A DNA stretch of 39,871 bases, taken from contig QCEW01000011.1 in assembly GCA_003280445.1 (NCBI GenBank), forward strand, positions 1-39,871. The letters are read 5' to 3'. Numbering within the stretch: the first letter of the stretch is position 1; each line of letters begins with the position of its first letter. The notes below the pieces were generated by a model, which made no database searches, had not been told where the DNA came from, and saw only the letters and a program-made list of their open reading frames with translations. Shown here one piece after another: positions 1 to 11,117 of the stretch. Made by a program: the position numbers and the translations under genes. This stretch comes from Prochlorococcus sp. AG-363-A03 (lineage in GTDB: Bacteria > Cyanobacteriota > Cyanobacteriia > PCC-6307 > Cyanobiaceae).

Positions 1-1
1 C

Positions 2-2332
2 TCCCTAAAGCAAGAAGGCTTAAAGCAGTCTGATTATGTAGAAATTTGTTCAAGACTTAAACGGCCGCCGAATAGAAATGAATTAGGAATGTTTGGTGTG
101 ATGTGGTCTGAGCATTGTTGTTATCGAAACTCTCGTCCTTTACTAAAAAACTTTCCCACAACAGGCAAACGAATTCTTGTCGGACCAGGAGAAAATGCTG
201 GTGTGGTAGATATTGGTTCAGGCCAAAAATTAGTTTTTAAAATTGAAAGTCATAATCATCCTTCAGCTGTTGAGCCTTTTCAAGGTGCAGCAACTGGTGT
301 AGGTGGAATCCTGAGAGATATTTTTACTATGGGAGCTAGACCAATAGCTTTATTAAATGCTTTAAGATTTGGACCAATAGAGGATGAAAAAAATATCAGC
401 TTATTAGAAGGTGTTGTTGCAGGCATAGCTCACTATGGGAACTGTGTAGGTGTGCCTACCGTTGGTGGAGAAGTTGGTTTTGATAGTAGCTATTCAGGTA
501 ATCCATTAGTTAATGCAATGGCATTGGGCTTGATGGAAACAGAAGAAATTGTTTGCTCAGGTGCTAGTGGAATAGATTTTCCAGTTCTTTATGTAGGAAA
601 TACAACTGGGAGGGATGGAATGGGAGGTGCAAGTTTTGCTAGTTCTGAACTTTCTAAAACTTCAATAGATGATCGACCTGCAGTTCAAGTTGGAGATCCT
701 TTTCTTGAAAAAGGATTAATTGAAGCGTGTTTAGAGGCATTTAAAACCGGATATGTTATTGCTGCTCAAGATATGGGAGCTGCAGGCTTAACTTGTAGTT
801 GTTCTGAAATGGCTTCAAAAGGTGAGGTAGGAATTGAATTGAACCTCGATCTTGTTCCAGCGAGAGAAAAGTGGATGACTGCGTATGAATTCTTGTTGTC
901 AGAATCACAAGAACGAATGCTATTTGTTGTGAAACCTGGTTCGGAAAAAGAATTAAGAAAATTATTTATGAGATGGGGATTATATGTTGAAGTTGTAGGA
1001 AAAGTTTTAAAAGAAAAAGTTGTCAGAGTGATTCACAATGATAAAGTTGTAGCGAATTTACCAGCATCTGCGCTTGCAGATGATACGCCTATAGAAGAGC
1101 ATTTATTAATAAATTCAACGCCTGATTATTTACAAGAACATTGGAAATGGACAGAAGATTTACTTCCTAAAAATTTAGATGATGGAATAATTAATATAAA
1201 AACTAATTTATTTATTAGCTGGAATAATGTTTTATTAAATTTATTAAATACGCCGTCAATAGCTTCAAAAAATTGGATATATAAACAATATGATTATCAA
1301 GTTCAATCTAATACAGTTGTTGCTCCAGGAAAAGCAGATGCAGCTGTTATTAGGATTCGCTCTCAAAATGATTTTATAAATTCATCAAATCAAGATAGGG
1401 GAATAGCTGCAGTTGTAGATTGCAACGATCGGTGGGTTTATTTAGATCCACAACGAGGAAGTATGTCTGCTGTTGCAGAAGCAGCTAGAAATTTAAGTTG
1501 TGTTGGAGCGGAACCTATAGCAATTACAAATAATTTAAATTTTTCTTCTCCAGAGAAACCAGAAGGCTTTTGGCAATTATCTATGTCATGTGAAGGAATA
1601 ACAAAGGCTTGTAAGGCACTAAACACTCCTGTTACAGGAGGAAATGTTTCTTTATATAACGAGACAAAATTGTCAAATAGTACTGTTATTCCAATACATC
1701 CAACTCCAGTGATTGGTATGGTTGGATTAATAGAAGATATTAATAAAATTTGTAAAAAATCTTGGGTTAAAGCGGGTGATGACATATGGATGATTGGCTT
1801 ACCTTTAGAAACTAATATAAATCAAGATAAAAGGATTTCACTTGCTGCTTCATCTTTTCTAGAGTATATTCATGGTTTAAAAACAGGAAGGCCACCTGAA
1901 ATAGACTTACATTTAGAAAAACAAGTTCAATCGTTTTTAAGAAATATAATCAAGAAAGGTTTTATTAACTCAGCTCATGATTTAGGTGATGGTGGCTTAG
2001 CAGTAGCTATATCTGAGTGTTGTATTTCTTCTGGATACGGAGCAAATATTATGCTACCTCCAAGCCAATCAAGATTAGATAGGATTCTTTTTGCTGAAGG
2101 AGGTTCAAGAGTTTTAGTTAGTTGTTCAAGTAATCAAAGTATAGAATTAAAAAAATATTATAAAAATAATTCTTCTGAGGAATCTAATGTTTTTTCAATA
2201 TCTCATTTAGGAACTGTAAGTAATCAAAAAAAATTATTAGTATATCAAACTAATAATTTAATTATAGATGTTAATATTTTAGATTTGAATAATATATATA
2301 ACGATACCATCCATAAAAAAATAACTAAATAA
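2..2332 (+). CDS. purL: Phosphoribosylformylglycinamidine synthase subunit PurL (5' end outside window)
   Basis: Catalyses the ATP- and ammonia-dependent conversion of FGAR to FGAM, step four of purine synthesis, in the cytoplasm. The frame is open from base 2, so the start codon lies outside the window; 776 residues are visible and only a short N-terminal piece should be missing. Seen motifs: [12 protein letters not shown] near the N-terminus, the nucleotide/Mg-binding [29 protein letters not shown] in the first half and [16 protein letters not shown] in the second, matching the two repeated halves of the family. There is no C-terminal glutaminase domain, so this is the small PurL type that works with separate PurQ and PurS. 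purF follows 54 bases downstream, a typical purine pair. The final ~50 residues are Asn/Lys-rich and poorly conserved. Confidence 0.97.
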   Translation, partial: SLKQEGLKQSDYVEICSRLKRPPNRNELGMFGVMWSEHCCYRNSRPLLKNFPTTGKRILVGPGENAGVVDIGSGQKLVFKIESHNHPSAVEPFQGAATGVGGILRDIFTMGARPIALLNALRFGPIEDEKNISLLEGVVAGIAHYGNCVGVPTVGGEVGFDSSYSGNPLVNAMALGLMETEEIVCSGASGIDFPVLYVGNTTGRDGMGGASFASSELSKTSIDDRPAVQVGDPFLEKGLIEACLEAFKTGYVIAAQDMGAAGLTCSCSEMASKGEVGIELNLDLVPAREKWMTAYEFLLSESQERMLFVVKPGSEKELRKLFMRWGLYVEVVGKVLKEKVVRVIHNDKVVANLPASALADDTPIEEHLLINSTPDYLQEHWKWTEDLLPKNLDDGIINIKTNLFISWNNVLLNLLNTPSIASKNWIYKQYDYQVQSNTVVAPGKADAAVIRIRSQNDFINSSNQDRGIAAVVDCNDRWVYLDPQRGSMSAVAEAARNLSCVGAEPIAITNNLNFSSPEKPEGFWQLSMSCEGITKACKALNTPVTGGNVSLYNETKLSNSTVIPIHPTPVIGMVGLIEDINKICKKSWVKAGDDIWMIGLPLETNINQDKRISLAASSFLEYIHGLKTGRPPEIDLHLEKQVQSFLRNIIKKGFINSAHDLGDGGLAVAISECCISSGYGANIMLPPSQSRLDRILFAEGGSRVLVSCSSNQSIELKKYYKNNSSEESNVFSISHLGTVSNQKKLLVYQTNNLIIDVNILDLNNIYNDTIHKKITK

Positions 2333-2386
2333 AATGATTTATAATTTTAAAATTAAATTTAGTTTACTTAACCGAGGTATGTAAAT

Positions 2387-3844
2387 ATGTGTGGAATTGT
2401 CGGTGTTGTTTCAACAGATCAATGTAATCAGCAAATTTACGATAGTTTGTTATTACTACAGCATAGAGGTCAGGATTCTACTGGTATAGCAACCATGGAT
2501 GGCAGTGTTTTTCATATTAATAAATCTAAAGGTCAAGTAAAAGAAGCTTATAGAACTAGAGATATGAGATCTTTGATTGGGAAGTTAGGATTGGGGCATG
2601 TGCGATATGCCACTAGAGGTGCTGCTCACAGAGAAGAAGAGGCACAACCCTTTTATGTAAATGCTCCTTACGGTATTATTCTTGTTCATAATGGAAATTT
2701 AACTAATACAAGAGAGTTAGAAAAGGAACTTTTTAAAGTTGATAAAAGGCATACAAATACTTCAAGCGATACTGAAATGTTATTAAATGTTTTAGCTACA
2801 GAATTAAATAGTTCAATCAAAGGAAAAGATATAAATCCAGACGATCTTTTTAATGCTGTTAAAACACTTCACTCAAGAGTACAGGGATCCTACGCTTCAA
2901 TTGCTTTAATAGCAGGGCATGGTCTTTTAGCTTTTAGAGATCCTTTTGGGATTCGTCCGTTGGTTATAGGTAGAAGGGTATTAGAACACAATAAATTTGA
3001 GTGGGTAATTGCTAGTGAATCACTAGTTATTGAGAATAATGATTATGAAATTGTTAGAGATGTTCAACCTGGTGAGGCGATTTTTATAACCTCAGATGGC
3101 GAATTTTTTTCTAAACAATGCTCCAATAATCCTCAATTATTTCCCTGTTCATTTGAATATGTTTATTTAGCAAGACCTGACTCGATAATGAATGGTATTT
3201 CTGTTTATGAGTCAAGATTAAGAATGGGCGATTTATTAGCAGAAACTATAAAAAAACAAATTTCTCTTGGTGATATAGATGTAGTAATGCCAATTCCTGA
3301 TTCTTCTAGACCTGCAGCAATGCAAGTAGCAAGACAGCTAGGGATCGAATATAGGGAGGGTTTCTTCAAGAATCGTTATGTTGGTAGAACATTCATAATG
3401 CCAGGTCAATCTTTAAGGAAACGTTCAGTACGTCAGAAGTTAAATGCAATGAGTACCGAATTTAAAAATAAAAATGTATTAATAGTTGATGATTCAGTTG
3501 TTCGAGGAACAACATCGCAGCAAATAGTTCAAATGGCAAGAAGTGCAGGTGCAAATAAAGTTACTTTTACATCTGCTGCTCCACCAATTAGATATCCACA
3601 TGTTTATGGGATTAATATGCCAAGTCGAAATGAATTAATAGCTTATAATAGAAATATAAATGAAATAGAAGATAATTTATTTATTGATAAAATGATTTAT
3701 CAAGAAGTAGATGATCTTACAAAAGCTATTACTAAAGATTCTAAAATTAAGGAATTAGATTTATCTTGCTTCACAGGTAAATACGTGACAGGAACAGTTA
3801 CTGATGAATATTTAACTTGGGTCGAACAGACGTCTTTATCTTAA
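2387..3844 (+). CDS. purF: Amidophosphoribosyltransferase PurF
   Basis: Transfers glutamine-derived ammonia to PRPP, the first committed step of purine synthesis. The protein is 485 aa and starts MCGIVGV, so Cys2 becomes the N-terminal nucleophile after Met removal. An in-frame stop at 2369-2371 rules out a longer propeptide, and GAGG at 2374-2377 is a good ribosome site. The glutaminase domain is N-terminal ([20 protein letters not shown]) and the PRPP loop [14 protein letters not shown] lies near residue 365. Compared with the Fe-S form known from Bacillus subtilis, two cluster Cys positions are replaced: His in RYPHVYGI, and Asp three residues before CFTGKY. The other two Cys remain. It probably lacks the 4Fe-4S cluster. 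The stop codon overlaps the convergent topoisomerase gene. Confidence 0.97.
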   Translation: MCGIVGVVSTDQCNQQIYDSLLLLQHRGQDSTGIATMDGSVFHINKSKGQVKEAYRTRDMRSLIGKLGLGHVRYATRGAAHREEEAQPFYVNAPYGIILVHNGNLTNTRELEKELFKVDKRHTNTSSDTEMLLNVLATELNSSIKGKDINPDDLFNAVKTLHSRVQGSYASIALIAGHGLLAFRDPFGIRPLVIGRRVLEHNKFEWVIASESLVIENNDYEIVRDVQPGEAIFITSDGEFFSKQCSNNPQLFPCSFEYVYLARPDSIMNGISVYESRLRMGDLLAETIKKQISLGDIDVVMPIPDSSRPAAMQVARQLGIEYREGFFKNRYVGRTFIMPGQSLRKRSVRQKLNAMSTEFKNKNVLIVDDSVVRGTTSQQIVQMARSAGANKVTFTSAAPPIRYPHVYGINMPSRNELIAYNRNINEIEDNLFIDKMIYQEVDDLTKAITKDSKIKELDLSCFTGKYVTGTVTDEYLTWVEQTSLS

Positions 3845-6321
3845 TTTTCTTCTGGGGTTATCATTGAAAAAATAGATTTTATAAATTCGTTATTGTTTAA
3901 ATTTATATTCAACTTTTTTTCTTTTTTATATGAACTATTATCAATTTGATCGGCTTTTAATTTTTCATATCTCTCTTTATCTGTTTTAATATAAACGTAT
4001 TTACTATTTATAAAACAATTAATAACTCTCTCTTTGACTTTTGTATTATCTTTTAAATGGATTCCCATTGTTCCTAACTCTCCTTTTTTTGATATTTTGA
4101 TTTCTTTTGTCGCATGTTTTACGAAAGAACCTTTATTAGTTATTAAAGTTAAATCTTTATTTTCTTCTTGAAAACAGAAAGTTTCAATTATATTTTCACC
4201 TGGGAATAACTTTAATATACTAGTTCCTTGAGCTAATTTTCCCATAAAAGGAAAAATGTTTTTTGTTATTTTAATTTTAATAATTCTTCCAATATCACTC
4301 ACTATATACAAATAGCTATTTTCTTTGCAAAGAAGACAAGATTTTAGTTTTATATCATCTTTTAATTTTAAAATTGTTGTTGATCTATTAGAAATATCAC
4401 TAATTTCATTGATTTCAATTCTTTTAAACTTTCCATCACTAGATATTAATCCTAAACTTATATTTTTTACTTCTGTTAATGGAATAAGATTAATTATATT
4501 GTCATTTTCTAAACCTGCAGGTAAAAATTGTTTAAGAGGGCCTGGTTTTTGCCCTGCAAATTCCCACTTAAGAAGACCTACTTTTCCTTCTTCACTAACG
4601 GCTAATATTTTTGGTTCACCCTTAATTGGCCATATTAGCTTTGAAGGTAGGACATCTTTTCTTTCTTGATCAGCCTCTTTTAGTTTTAATTTTTTGATTG
4701 TGATTGAAGGAACTATTTTGATTTCATTATTTGATTGAATAATGATTTCTGAGTCCGTAGATAATTCTTTTAGAGCATTTATTCTTTGAAGTTCTTTACT
4801 TGGTCTTTGATTGGCTATTCTTTCAGCTATTAGAGCATCTCCACCTTCTATTAATTTAGTTTTTCTTTCACTACCAAATCTTTTTTTAAGTTCTTTTAGC
4901 TCTTTAATCATTAACTTCATTAATTTCTCTCTATCGTTGATAATTAACTCGAGTTCTGTCCTTTTTTTATTTAATTCATTTATTTCATTTTTTAGTGAAT
5001 CTTTTTCAAGACTCGTAATCTTTTTTAAAGGCATACTTAGAATTCCATCAGCTTGTTTTTCATTTATATTTAAGTTAATAACTAAATTGCTTCTTGCTTC
5101 AGCTGTATCTTTAGAATTTTCAATTAAATCAATTATTTCTCTAAGATTATTTATCGCTTGGATCAGAGCCTCAACTATCTCTTGTCTATTTTTAATATTT
5201 TTAAGCAAAAAATTACTTCTTAGTAAAATAGTATTTTCTCTAAATTCTAAGAAATTGTCTAATAATTTTCTTAATGTAAGTTGTATTGGTTGGCCATTAA
5301 CTAACGCAAGTAAAATTGCACCAAAATTACTTTGTAGCGCAGTTTTTTGATATAAAAAATCTAGAACTTTTTTTGGATCAGAATCTCTTTTAACTTCAAC
5401 AAGAATTCGCATTCCATCTCTATCACTTTCATCTCTAATATCAGCTATACCGGAAACTTTTCCATTATTTACAAGGTCAGCAAGTTTTTCAATCCAGCCT
5501 GCTTTATTAAGTTGATATGGTAGTTCAGAAATAATAATCCCACTTCTTTTGTGTTTTCCTTTCCCAGGATTGATTTCCTCAATGTGAGCTATACCTCTCA
5601 TGGTTATGCTTCCCCTCCCTTTTGTGTATGTTTCTTTTATTCCATTACTAATTAGGATTTCACCTCCTGTTGGAAAGTCTGGTCCAGGTATCAGCTCTAA
5701 TAATTTTTCTTCGTTTAATGAGGGTTTTTTTATTATTGCTATCAATGCTTCTACCACTTCGTGCAAATTATGTGGCGGAATGCTTGTTGCCATCCCAACA
5801 GCAATTCCTGCGCTTCCATTTAAAATTAGGAATGGTAGTTGTGCTGGCAAAACATCTGGTTCCTGCTGTGATCCATCAAAATTTGGTGAGAAATCAACAG
5901 TTTCTTGATCTATTTCACTTAAAATTGCATCATTAGATATGGGTGCTAGTCGAGTTTCTGTATATCTCATTGCAGCCGGAGGATCATCATCAATAGATCC
6001 AAAGTTTCCATGGCCATCAAGAATTGGATATCTTGAACTAAAAATTTGAACTTGCCTTACGAGTGCATCGTAAACAGCTTGATCTCCATGAGGATGATAT
6101 TTGCCTAGAACATCTCCTACAACACGAGCACATTTTCTATAAGGCCTGTCGGGTGTAAGTCCTAATTCATGCATTGCAAAAAGAATTCTTCTTTGCACCG
6201 GTTTCAATCCATCTCTTGCGTCTGGCAATGCTCTTCCAACGATTACGCTCATTGCGTACTCGAGATAAGAGCGCTGCATTTCTTGATGCAACGATATTGG
6301 TTTCAGGCGTTCCTTGGCCAT
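3841..6321 (-). CDS. Type IIA topoisomerase subunit A (GyrA/ParC-like)
   Basis: DNA cleavage-rejoining subunit of a type IIA topoisomerase, 826 aa. The N-terminus has [20 protein letters not shown], then [11 protein letters not shown], the winged-helix segment [14 protein letters not shown], and the catalytic Tyr120 in [11 protein letters not shown] coiled-coil arm lies in the middle and beta-pinwheel blades form the C-terminal third. I do not see a canonical GyrA box (QRRGGKG-like); the nearest stretch is [12 protein letters not shown]. The protein may therefore be the ParC-like paralogue rather than true gyrase A; cyanobacteria usually carry two such genes. The start MAKERLKP fits the family. 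It converges on purF with overlapping stops and is transcribed away from the TPR and queG genes, which lie on the same strand upstream. Confidence 0.93.
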   Translation of the reverse strand: MAKERLKPISLHQEMQRSYLEYAMSVIVGRALPDARDGLKPVQRRILFAMHELGLTPDRPYRKCARVVGDVLGKYHPHGDQAVYDALVRQVQIFSSRYPILDGHGNFGSIDDDPPAAMRYTETRLAPISNDAILSEIDQETVDFSPNFDGSQQEPDVLPAQLPFLILNGSAGIAVGMATSIPPHNLHEVVEALIAIIKKPSLNEEKLLELIPGPDFPTGGEILISNGIKETYTKGRGSITMRGIAHIEEINPGKGKHKRSGIIISELPYQLNKAGWIEKLADLVNNGKVSGIADIRDESDRDGMRILVEVKRDSDPKKVLDFLYQKTALQSNFGAILLALVNGQPIQLTLRKLLDNFLEFRENTILLRSNFLLKNIKNRQEIVEALIQAINNLREIIDLIENSKDTAEARSNLVINLNINEKQADGILSMPLKKITSLEKDSLKNEINELNKKRTELELIINDREKLMKLMIKELKELKKRFGSERKTKLIEGGDALIAERIANQRPSKELQRINALKELSTDSEIIIQSNNEIKIVPSITIKKLKLKEADQERKDVLPSKLIWPIKGEPKILAVSEEGKVGLLKWEFAGQKPGPLKQFLPAGLENDNIINLIPLTEVKNISLGLISSDGKFKRIEINEISDISNRSTTILKLKDDIKLKSCLLCKENSYLYIVSDIGRIIKIKITKNIFPFMGKLAQGTSILKLFPGENIIETFCFQEENKDLTLITNKGSFVKHATKEIKISKKGELGTMGIHLKDNTKVKERVINCFINSKYVYIKTDKERYEKLKADQIDNSSYKKEKKLNINLNNNEFIKSIFSMITPEEN

Positions 6322-6404
6322 CTTTGAGTTTGTAAGAGGCCTAAATTTCTTTATTTAGGCTACTAACTAATCTGTTAAAAACCACTTTTTTGTTAAACAT
6401 TAAT

Positions 6405-7268
6405 TCATTGACTTTTTTCTTTGGCTTCTCTAACTACTTTTTTCATTTCTTTATTTTTAAATAAAAGTTGTGCTGATTTTTGCAATTTCTTCCCCCATAA
6501 TTGCTTTGTTTGATACTCTTTTGAAATATATCTAGGATTAGATTTTAAAGCATTTTTTGCTAAGCTTAATGATTCAACAGATTTATTGTCTGAGAAATAT
6601 AATACTATTGCTAGTGCGAGCATTGGTTCAGCATCGTTACTAATTTTAAGCGCAGATCTAAATTTTGATTCAGCTTTTTTGAAGTTATTTAGTTCATATA
6701 AAACGAGACCTTCATTATTAATAGATTGCCAAAAATTGGAATTAATTTCTGAAGACTTTTTAAAAGCTATTAGTGCTGAATTATAATTATTTAACATTAT
6801 CTCAGCGTTACCTAGCTGAAAATATCCTTTCTCGTTCTTTTTATTAATTGATAGCCCTTTTGTGATAAAAATTTTGGCTTTTTTGGGATCATTTAGATTC
6901 ATATATATAGAGGCTTTTTTTAGATATATACTTTGTTCATCTGGTCTAAACTTTATTGCTTGATTTAAAGAAGATAGGGCTTGATAATTTTTATCTGATC
7001 TAACCTGAGCTTCTGCAAGGCTTATCCAAAGAGCTATTTCATTAGGATATAATTTAACAGCTAGTCTTAACAGTCTTATTGCTTCTTTATTTTGACCAAA
7101 TTGAATCAGCTGTATGGCTGTCTTTCCAATTTGTATGGCAGTAGATTCTAATTCTTGTTGATTTGGCTCGTTTATCTTAGGAAAAAAAGCTGATGATTGA
7201 TTTATAAAAAAAGATTCAAATAGACTTAGAAAAAGTATAAATTTGTAAATTCCTGTATTTTTTTTCAT
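6405..7268 (-). CDS. Secreted or lumenal TPR-repeat protein
   Basis: A 287-aa protein with a basic then hydrophobic N-terminus (MKKNTGIYKFILFLSLFES) that looks like a signal peptide, so it probably acts in the periplasm or thylakoid lumen. The rest is a run of about six tetratricopeptide repeats: recurring Ala/Leu/Tyr positions as in ALWISLAEAQ, KGYFQLGNAEIML, NNEGLVLYELNNFKKAE. TPR arrays mediate protein binding; no catalytic domain is visible. The start codon is one base from the queG stop, so the two genes are very likely co-transcribed. The partner protein is unknown. Confidence 0.88.
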   Translation of the reverse strand: MKKNTGIYKFILFLSLFESFFINQSSAFFPKINEPNQQELESTAIQIGKTAIQLIQFGQNKEAIRLLRLAVKLYPNEIALWISLAEAQVRSDKNYQALSSLNQAIKFRPDEQSIYLKKASIYMNLNDPKKAKIFITKGLSINKKNEKGYFQLGNAEIMLNNYNSALIAFKKSSEINSNFWQSINNEGLVLYELNNFKKAESKFRSALKISNDAEPMLALAIVLYFSDNKSVESLSLAKNALKSNPRYISKEYQTKQLWGKKLQKSAQLLFKNKEMKKVVREAKEKSQ

Positions 7269-7269
7269 T

Positions 7270-8208
7270 TTATTGATTATTTGAGATTGAATTTATATTC
7301 CTACGCCACATCCAGGGCTTAATTCTTTTTAATGCTGACTGGTTTAAATTCTCTTTCCATTTTGAGTCACTCCATGATAATGCATCTTTTTTAGTTAAAT
7401 TTAATATCCATTCAGATGGTTGAAGGTCGGGATCAGATGTGTTTGGAATCTTTTTATGATTCCAAGGACAGACATCTTGGCAAATATCACAACCAGCAAT
7501 CCAATTCCCCATTTTATTAATAATATTTTCTGGTAACTGTTTATCCCTATTTTCTAATGTGTGATATGCCAAACATTTGTGTGAATTGATAATAAATGGT
7601 TCTTCTATTGCGTTTGTTGGGCATGCTTCAATACATTGCTCACATTCACCACATAAAGGTTTTGAAGGTTCGTCGGCTTCCAAAGCTTCGGTAGATAAAA
7701 GATGACCTAAAAACATCCATGACCCTATTTTAGGATTAATTATATTGCTATGTTTTCCAATCCATCCAATTCCAGCTTCTTCTGCCCACGCTTTGTCCAA
7801 AAATGCACTTGTATCAACACATATTTTCCATTTTGAGTTTGGCCTTTCTTTTTCTAAAAATTTAGCAATTTTTTTTAATTTTTTTTCAATAACTTTGTGA
7901 TAATCTTTACCCCATCCATATCTGGCAATTGATATGTCTCTAGGCGTTCTGTCCGTATCTACATAGTAATTAAGTCCAACGGCAAGGACACTTTGAACGC
8001 CTTGAAGCATGTTTTCTATATTTTTTCTTCTTGGGCTTTTCATCCATTCCATTTTTGCTTGATAGCCAGCTTCAAGCCATCTTTCTAAGGAGGCATTTCG
8101 AAGTTTGATTCTTGAAGATCCTGGAACTTTTGCAATTCCTACTGCATCAAAGCCTTCTTCAAAAGCCTTTTCTTTAATTTTTTTCGTTAGTTCAACAGAT
8201 TTTTTCAA
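7270..8208 (-). CDS. queG: Epoxyqueuosine reductase QueG
   Basis: Reduces epoxyqueuosine to queuosine at the wobble position of GUN-anticodon tRNAs, using cobalamin and two 4Fe-4S clusters. The 312-aa length is slightly shorter than many homologues. Seen: the bacterial ferredoxin-type motif CGECEQCIEACP, and the second cluster motif CDICQDVCPWN near residue 240. The N-terminal part (AFEEGFDAVGIAKVPG, SVLAVGLNYYVD) is the B12-binding region. The start is TTG at 8206-8208, as no ATG fits the family start. It leads a unit with the TPR gene, 1 bp apart, and is divergent from DUF502 across about 190 bp of AT-rich promoter DNA. B12 dependence fits with cbiD in this window. Confidence 0.94.
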   Translation of the reverse strand: MKKSVELTKKIKEKAFEEGFDAVGIAKVPGSSRIKLRNASLERWLEAGYQAKMEWMKSPRRKNIENMLQGVQSVLAVGLNYYVDTDRTPRDISIARYGWGKDYHKVIEKKLKKIAKFLEKERPNSKWKICVDTSAFLDKAWAEEAGIGWIGKHSNIINPKIGSWMFLGHLLSTEALEADEPSKPLCGECEQCIEACPTNAIEEPFIINSHKCLAYHTLENRDKQLPENIINKMGNWIAGCDICQDVCPWNHKKIPNTSDPDLQPSEWILNLTKKDALSWSDSKWKENLNQSALKRIKPWMWRRNINSISNNQ

Positions 8209-8398
8209 GATCGTTGGTAGTTTTTCATGAATAATGTTTTTGACTTTAAGTAAAACGTTTTCCAGTCAATTGCGACTTTATTAGGGGTTTCAAATGCGTT
8301 CTTTTAATGTTTTATTTCTATTAATAGCTTAAATTATTTAATTAATGCACTGAAGTTGGTTAGATTGTATACATATACATTTTTCGGACTCTCTTTAT

Positions 8399-9124
8399 TT
8401 GGTGCAGTCCTCTCCTAAGGAAGATCTGACTCTTGGCTCTAGGCTTCAGCAGGATCTTAAAAATGACCTAATCGCTGGTCTTTTGGTGGTTATTCCTCTA
8501 GCCACCACTATTTGGCTGTCTACAATTGTCAGTCGCTTTGTTCTGGCAATATTAACTTCAATACCAAAGCAATTAAATCCTTTTATTACCCTTAATCCCT
8601 TATTGCAAGACCTTATCAATCTTGCTTTGGGTTTAACCGTTCCACTCCTTGGTATTTTATTGATAGGTCTTATGGCCAGAAATTTTGTAGGTAGATGGTT
8701 GCTTGAGTTTGGGGAGGGGACGCTATCACGAATCCCTCTTGCGGGATCAGTTTATAAAACCCTTAAACAACTTTTAGAAACTTTTTTGAGAGATAATTCA
8801 ACTAGATTTCGCAGAGTTGTTTTAGTTGAATATCCTCGCGAAGGTTTGTTCAGTGTTGGTTTTGTGACTGGTATTGTTGGACCATCTCTTCAAACTGAAC
8901 CAGACCAACCTTTGTTAAGTGTTTTTATACCCACAGCACCAAACCCTACAACAGGTTGGTATACCTTAGTTCCAGAAGACTCTGTTAAAGATTTAGATAT
9001 ATCTGTTGAAGATGCCTTTAGAACAATTATTTCTGCTGGAATTGTAAATCCTGATGACAGGAATAATTCTACAAATACCTCTTTTTCTAGTTTATTTTCT
9101 CAGTTAAGAGCATCTTCTTCATAA
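8399..9124 (+). CDS. DUF502 family membrane protein
   Basis: A 241-aa protein of the DUF502 (COG2928) family, function unknown. Two hydrophobic segments are clear: around residues 25-50 (LIAGLLVVIPLATTIWLS) and 70-95 (LALGLTVPLLGILLIGLMA). The soluble part holds the family hallmarks EGTLSRIPLAGSVYKTLKQ, VGFVTG and FIPTAPNPTTGW. The start is TTG at 8399, with GTG at 8402 equally possible; neither has a strong ribosome site. nusB follows 19 bases after the stop, so this gene probably leads a DUF502-nusB-ftsY unit. Confidence 0.9.
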   Translation: MVQSSPKEDLTLGSRLQQDLKNDLIAGLLVVIPLATTIWLSTIVSRFVLAILTSIPKQLNPFITLNPLLQDLINLALGLTVPLLGILLIGLMARNFVGRWLLEFGEGTLSRIPLAGSVYKTLKQLLETFLRDNSTRFRRVVLVEYPREGLFSVGFVTGIVGPSLQTEPDQPLLSVFIPTAPNPTTGWYTLVPEDSVKDLDISVEDAFRTIISAGIVNPDDRNNSTNTSFSSLFSQLRASSS

Positions 9125-9143
9125 AGCATTTTGATTTATAGTT

Positions 9144-9770
9144 ATGCAATTAAAATCAATTTCTAGAGAATTAGCTCTTTTACTTTTAGGACAAATTAAC
9201 AAAAAAGATATTAATAAAGTTAATATTGAAAGTTTGCTTGGCAGAGCTATTGAATCTTTGACTCAACATTGGCGAGACCAATTAGACTTATGTGCATCAA
9301 TAGTAGAAAAAGCTAATCAGGAATTATTAGATAGTGAATTGCAGGAGGATGCTGGATTTTTAAAAAAATCTCGTAATCATCTAAAAACTTGTTTGATTGA
9401 TTCTGAGAATATACTTAATTGCTTGTCAGAAAGTCTTGAACTGCCCAGATTACTAGCACTAGTGGATCAAAAGGGAATACGTGAGTTAGCGCTCAAGCGT
9501 GTTAATTTAGTCATTGAAAAGCAAGATGAGATTGATAAGAATCTTGATAGCGTTATGGAAGGTTGGCGTTTAAAAAGATTACCTAGAATTGATAGAGATA
9601 TTTTGAGATTGGCATTGGTTGATTTGATCGATTTTAATACTCCTACAGCTGTTACATGTAATGAAGCTGTTAATCTGGCTAATCGTTATAGCGATGAACA
9701 GGGACGCAGAATGATTAATGGGGTTTTAAGAAAACTTCAAAATTCTGCTTTAATAATGAATTTGAAATGA
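9144..9770 (+). CDS. nusB: Transcription antitermination protein NusB
   Basis: RNA-binding factor that joins NusE on boxA during rRNA antitermination. At 208 aa it has the long cyanobacterial form: start MQLKSISRELALLLLGQ matches the NusB first helix, and the conserved C-terminal half is VMEGWRLKRLPRIDRDILRL, then AVNLANRYSDEQGRRMINGVL near residues 175-200. A middle insertion of helical sequence (residues about 60-130) is usual in cyanobacteria. The stop overlaps the ftsY start as ATGA, so translation is probably coupled. Confidence 0.95.
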   Translation: MQLKSISRELALLLLGQINKKDINKVNIESLLGRAIESLTQHWRDQLDLCASIVEKANQELLDSELQEDAGFLKKSRNHLKTCLIDSENILNCLSESLELPRLLALVDQKGIRELALKRVNLVIEKQDEIDKNLDSVMEGWRLKRLPRIDRDILRLALVDLIDFNTPTAVTCNEAVNLANRYSDEQGRRMINGVLRKLQNSALIMNLK

Positions 9771-11062
9771 AAGATGAATTTTCTCAGGATCAAAAGAATT
9801 CTGATTTTACTAATAAGAGTGAGAATTCTTCATCTGTTAATGATGACTCTTTAGATTGGGCAAAACAAGCTTATTTGCAACTTAAGCAAAAGCAAAAAGA
9901 GGAAAAAGAGTTACGTCAAAAAGATATTGAAGAAAAAGAGATATTGAATACTAAAAATAATGTAAGCGAGGATTTTCAATCAAGTGTTGATGATGAAAAC
10001 ACATTCGAAGTTAGTCAAGATTCACAAGGAAAAGATGAGCCTCAATTAGGAGATTTTGATGAAACTTTTACATGGTCAGCGAAAGTTTTAGCTGCTCAAG
10101 GTAAAAAAATTGATCAATTTTCATTAGACGAAATTGATTGGTTAAGCAGGCTAAAACAAGGGTTAGAAAAAACTCGTAAAGGCTTTGTTGCTGATTTATT
10201 AGATAATTTAGGTGACGATCCACTTACTCCTGAAGTTCTTGATGATTTAGAGACTCTTTTACTCAGAGCAGATGCGGGAGTTTCCGCTACTGATCAAATT
10301 TTAGACTCGCTAAGAACTAGGTTAAATGAGGAAGTTGTTGAAGCTTCTGAGGGCTTAAGTTTTTTAAAAGAACAATTAGTTAACGTTTTAGAAAAGCCAA
10401 TAAAAGATAGTGGTGTTGATTTACTTTCCCCAAAAAAAGGTTGCCTAAATATTTGGATGTTAGTAGGTGTTAATGGAGTTGGAAAAACGACTACTCTGGG
10501 TAAATTGGCAAGTGTTGCAAAAAGAAGTGGTTTTTCTGCAATGATTGCAGCAGCAGATACTTTTAGAGCTGCAGCCGTTCAGCAAGTAAAGGTATGGGGA
10601 GATAGAACAGGGGTTGAAGTTATCTCAAATCAATCTAAGAATGCCGATCCAGCATCTATAGTTTTTGATGCTATTGGTGCAAGTAAATCAAAAAATATAG
10701 ACTTACTATTGGTAGATACTGCAGGAAGATTACAAACGAAAAACAATTTAATGGAGGAATTGAAAAAGATTAGAAAAATTATTGATAAACTAGCTCCTGA
10801 AGCACACGTTGAATCTTTATTAGTTCTTGATTCTAGTCAAGGTCAAAATGGGCTAAGACAGGCTTTAGCATTTGCTGATTCAGCAGAATTAACTGGAGTA
10901 ATACTTACCAAGCTTGATGGATCTTCTCGAGGAGGTGTCGCGATGGCTGTTGCATCAGAAGCAAAACTTCCTGTCAGATTTATTGGGGCTGGCGAACAAA
11001 TTAGGGACTTGAGACCATTTAATAGCTTTGAATTTATTGAGGCACTTTTAACTGCTCGATGA
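9767..11062 (+). CDS. ftsY: Signal recognition particle receptor FtsY
   Basis: GTPase receptor that docks SRP-bound ribosomes at the membrane, 431 aa. The first ~130 residues are acidic, Gln/Lys-rich and low complexity (A domain). The N domain follows (GLEKTRKGFVADLLDNLGDD, LETLLLRADAG), then the G domain: P-loop GVNGVGKTTTLGKLA near residue 235, AAADTFRAAAVQQ, switch DTAGRLQTKNNLMEEL, TKLDGSSRGG and the closing IGAGEQIRDLRPF. These are diagnostic of FtsY rather than Ffh, which would carry a Met-rich M domain. Its start overlaps nusB by four bases. No ribosome site is obvious, consistent with coupling. Confidence 0.97.
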   Translation: MKDEFSQDQKNSDFTNKSENSSSVNDDSLDWAKQAYLQLKQKQKEEKELRQKDIEEKEILNTKNNVSEDFQSSVDDENTFEVSQDSQGKDEPQLGDFDETFTWSAKVLAAQGKKIDQFSLDEIDWLSRLKQGLEKTRKGFVADLLDNLGDDPLTPEVLDDLETLLLRADAGVSATDQILDSLRTRLNEEVVEASEGLSFLKEQLVNVLEKPIKDSGVDLLSPKKGCLNIWMLVGVNGVGKTTTLGKLASVAKRSGFSAMIAAADTFRAAAVQQVKVWGDRTGVEVISNQSKNADPASIVFDAIGASKSKNIDLLLVDTAGRLQTKNNLMEELKKIRKIIDKLAPEAHVESLLVLDSSQGQNGLRQALAFADSAELTGVILTKLDGSSRGGVAMAVASEAKLPVRFIGAGEQIRDLRPFNSFEFIEALLTAR

Positions 11063-11117
11063 TTTTTAGAAATTTTTTGTATTTGTTGCTAGGTTTTAAT
11101 TTCATCTTTGTTGGAGA

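Noticed and set aside
4811-5350. 179-aa plus-strand ORF inside the topoisomerase gene
   Set aside because: It is antisense to conserved coding sequence, with Ser/Phe/Leu/Ile-rich composition typical of reverse reading of AT-rich Lys/Glu codons, and no ribosome site.
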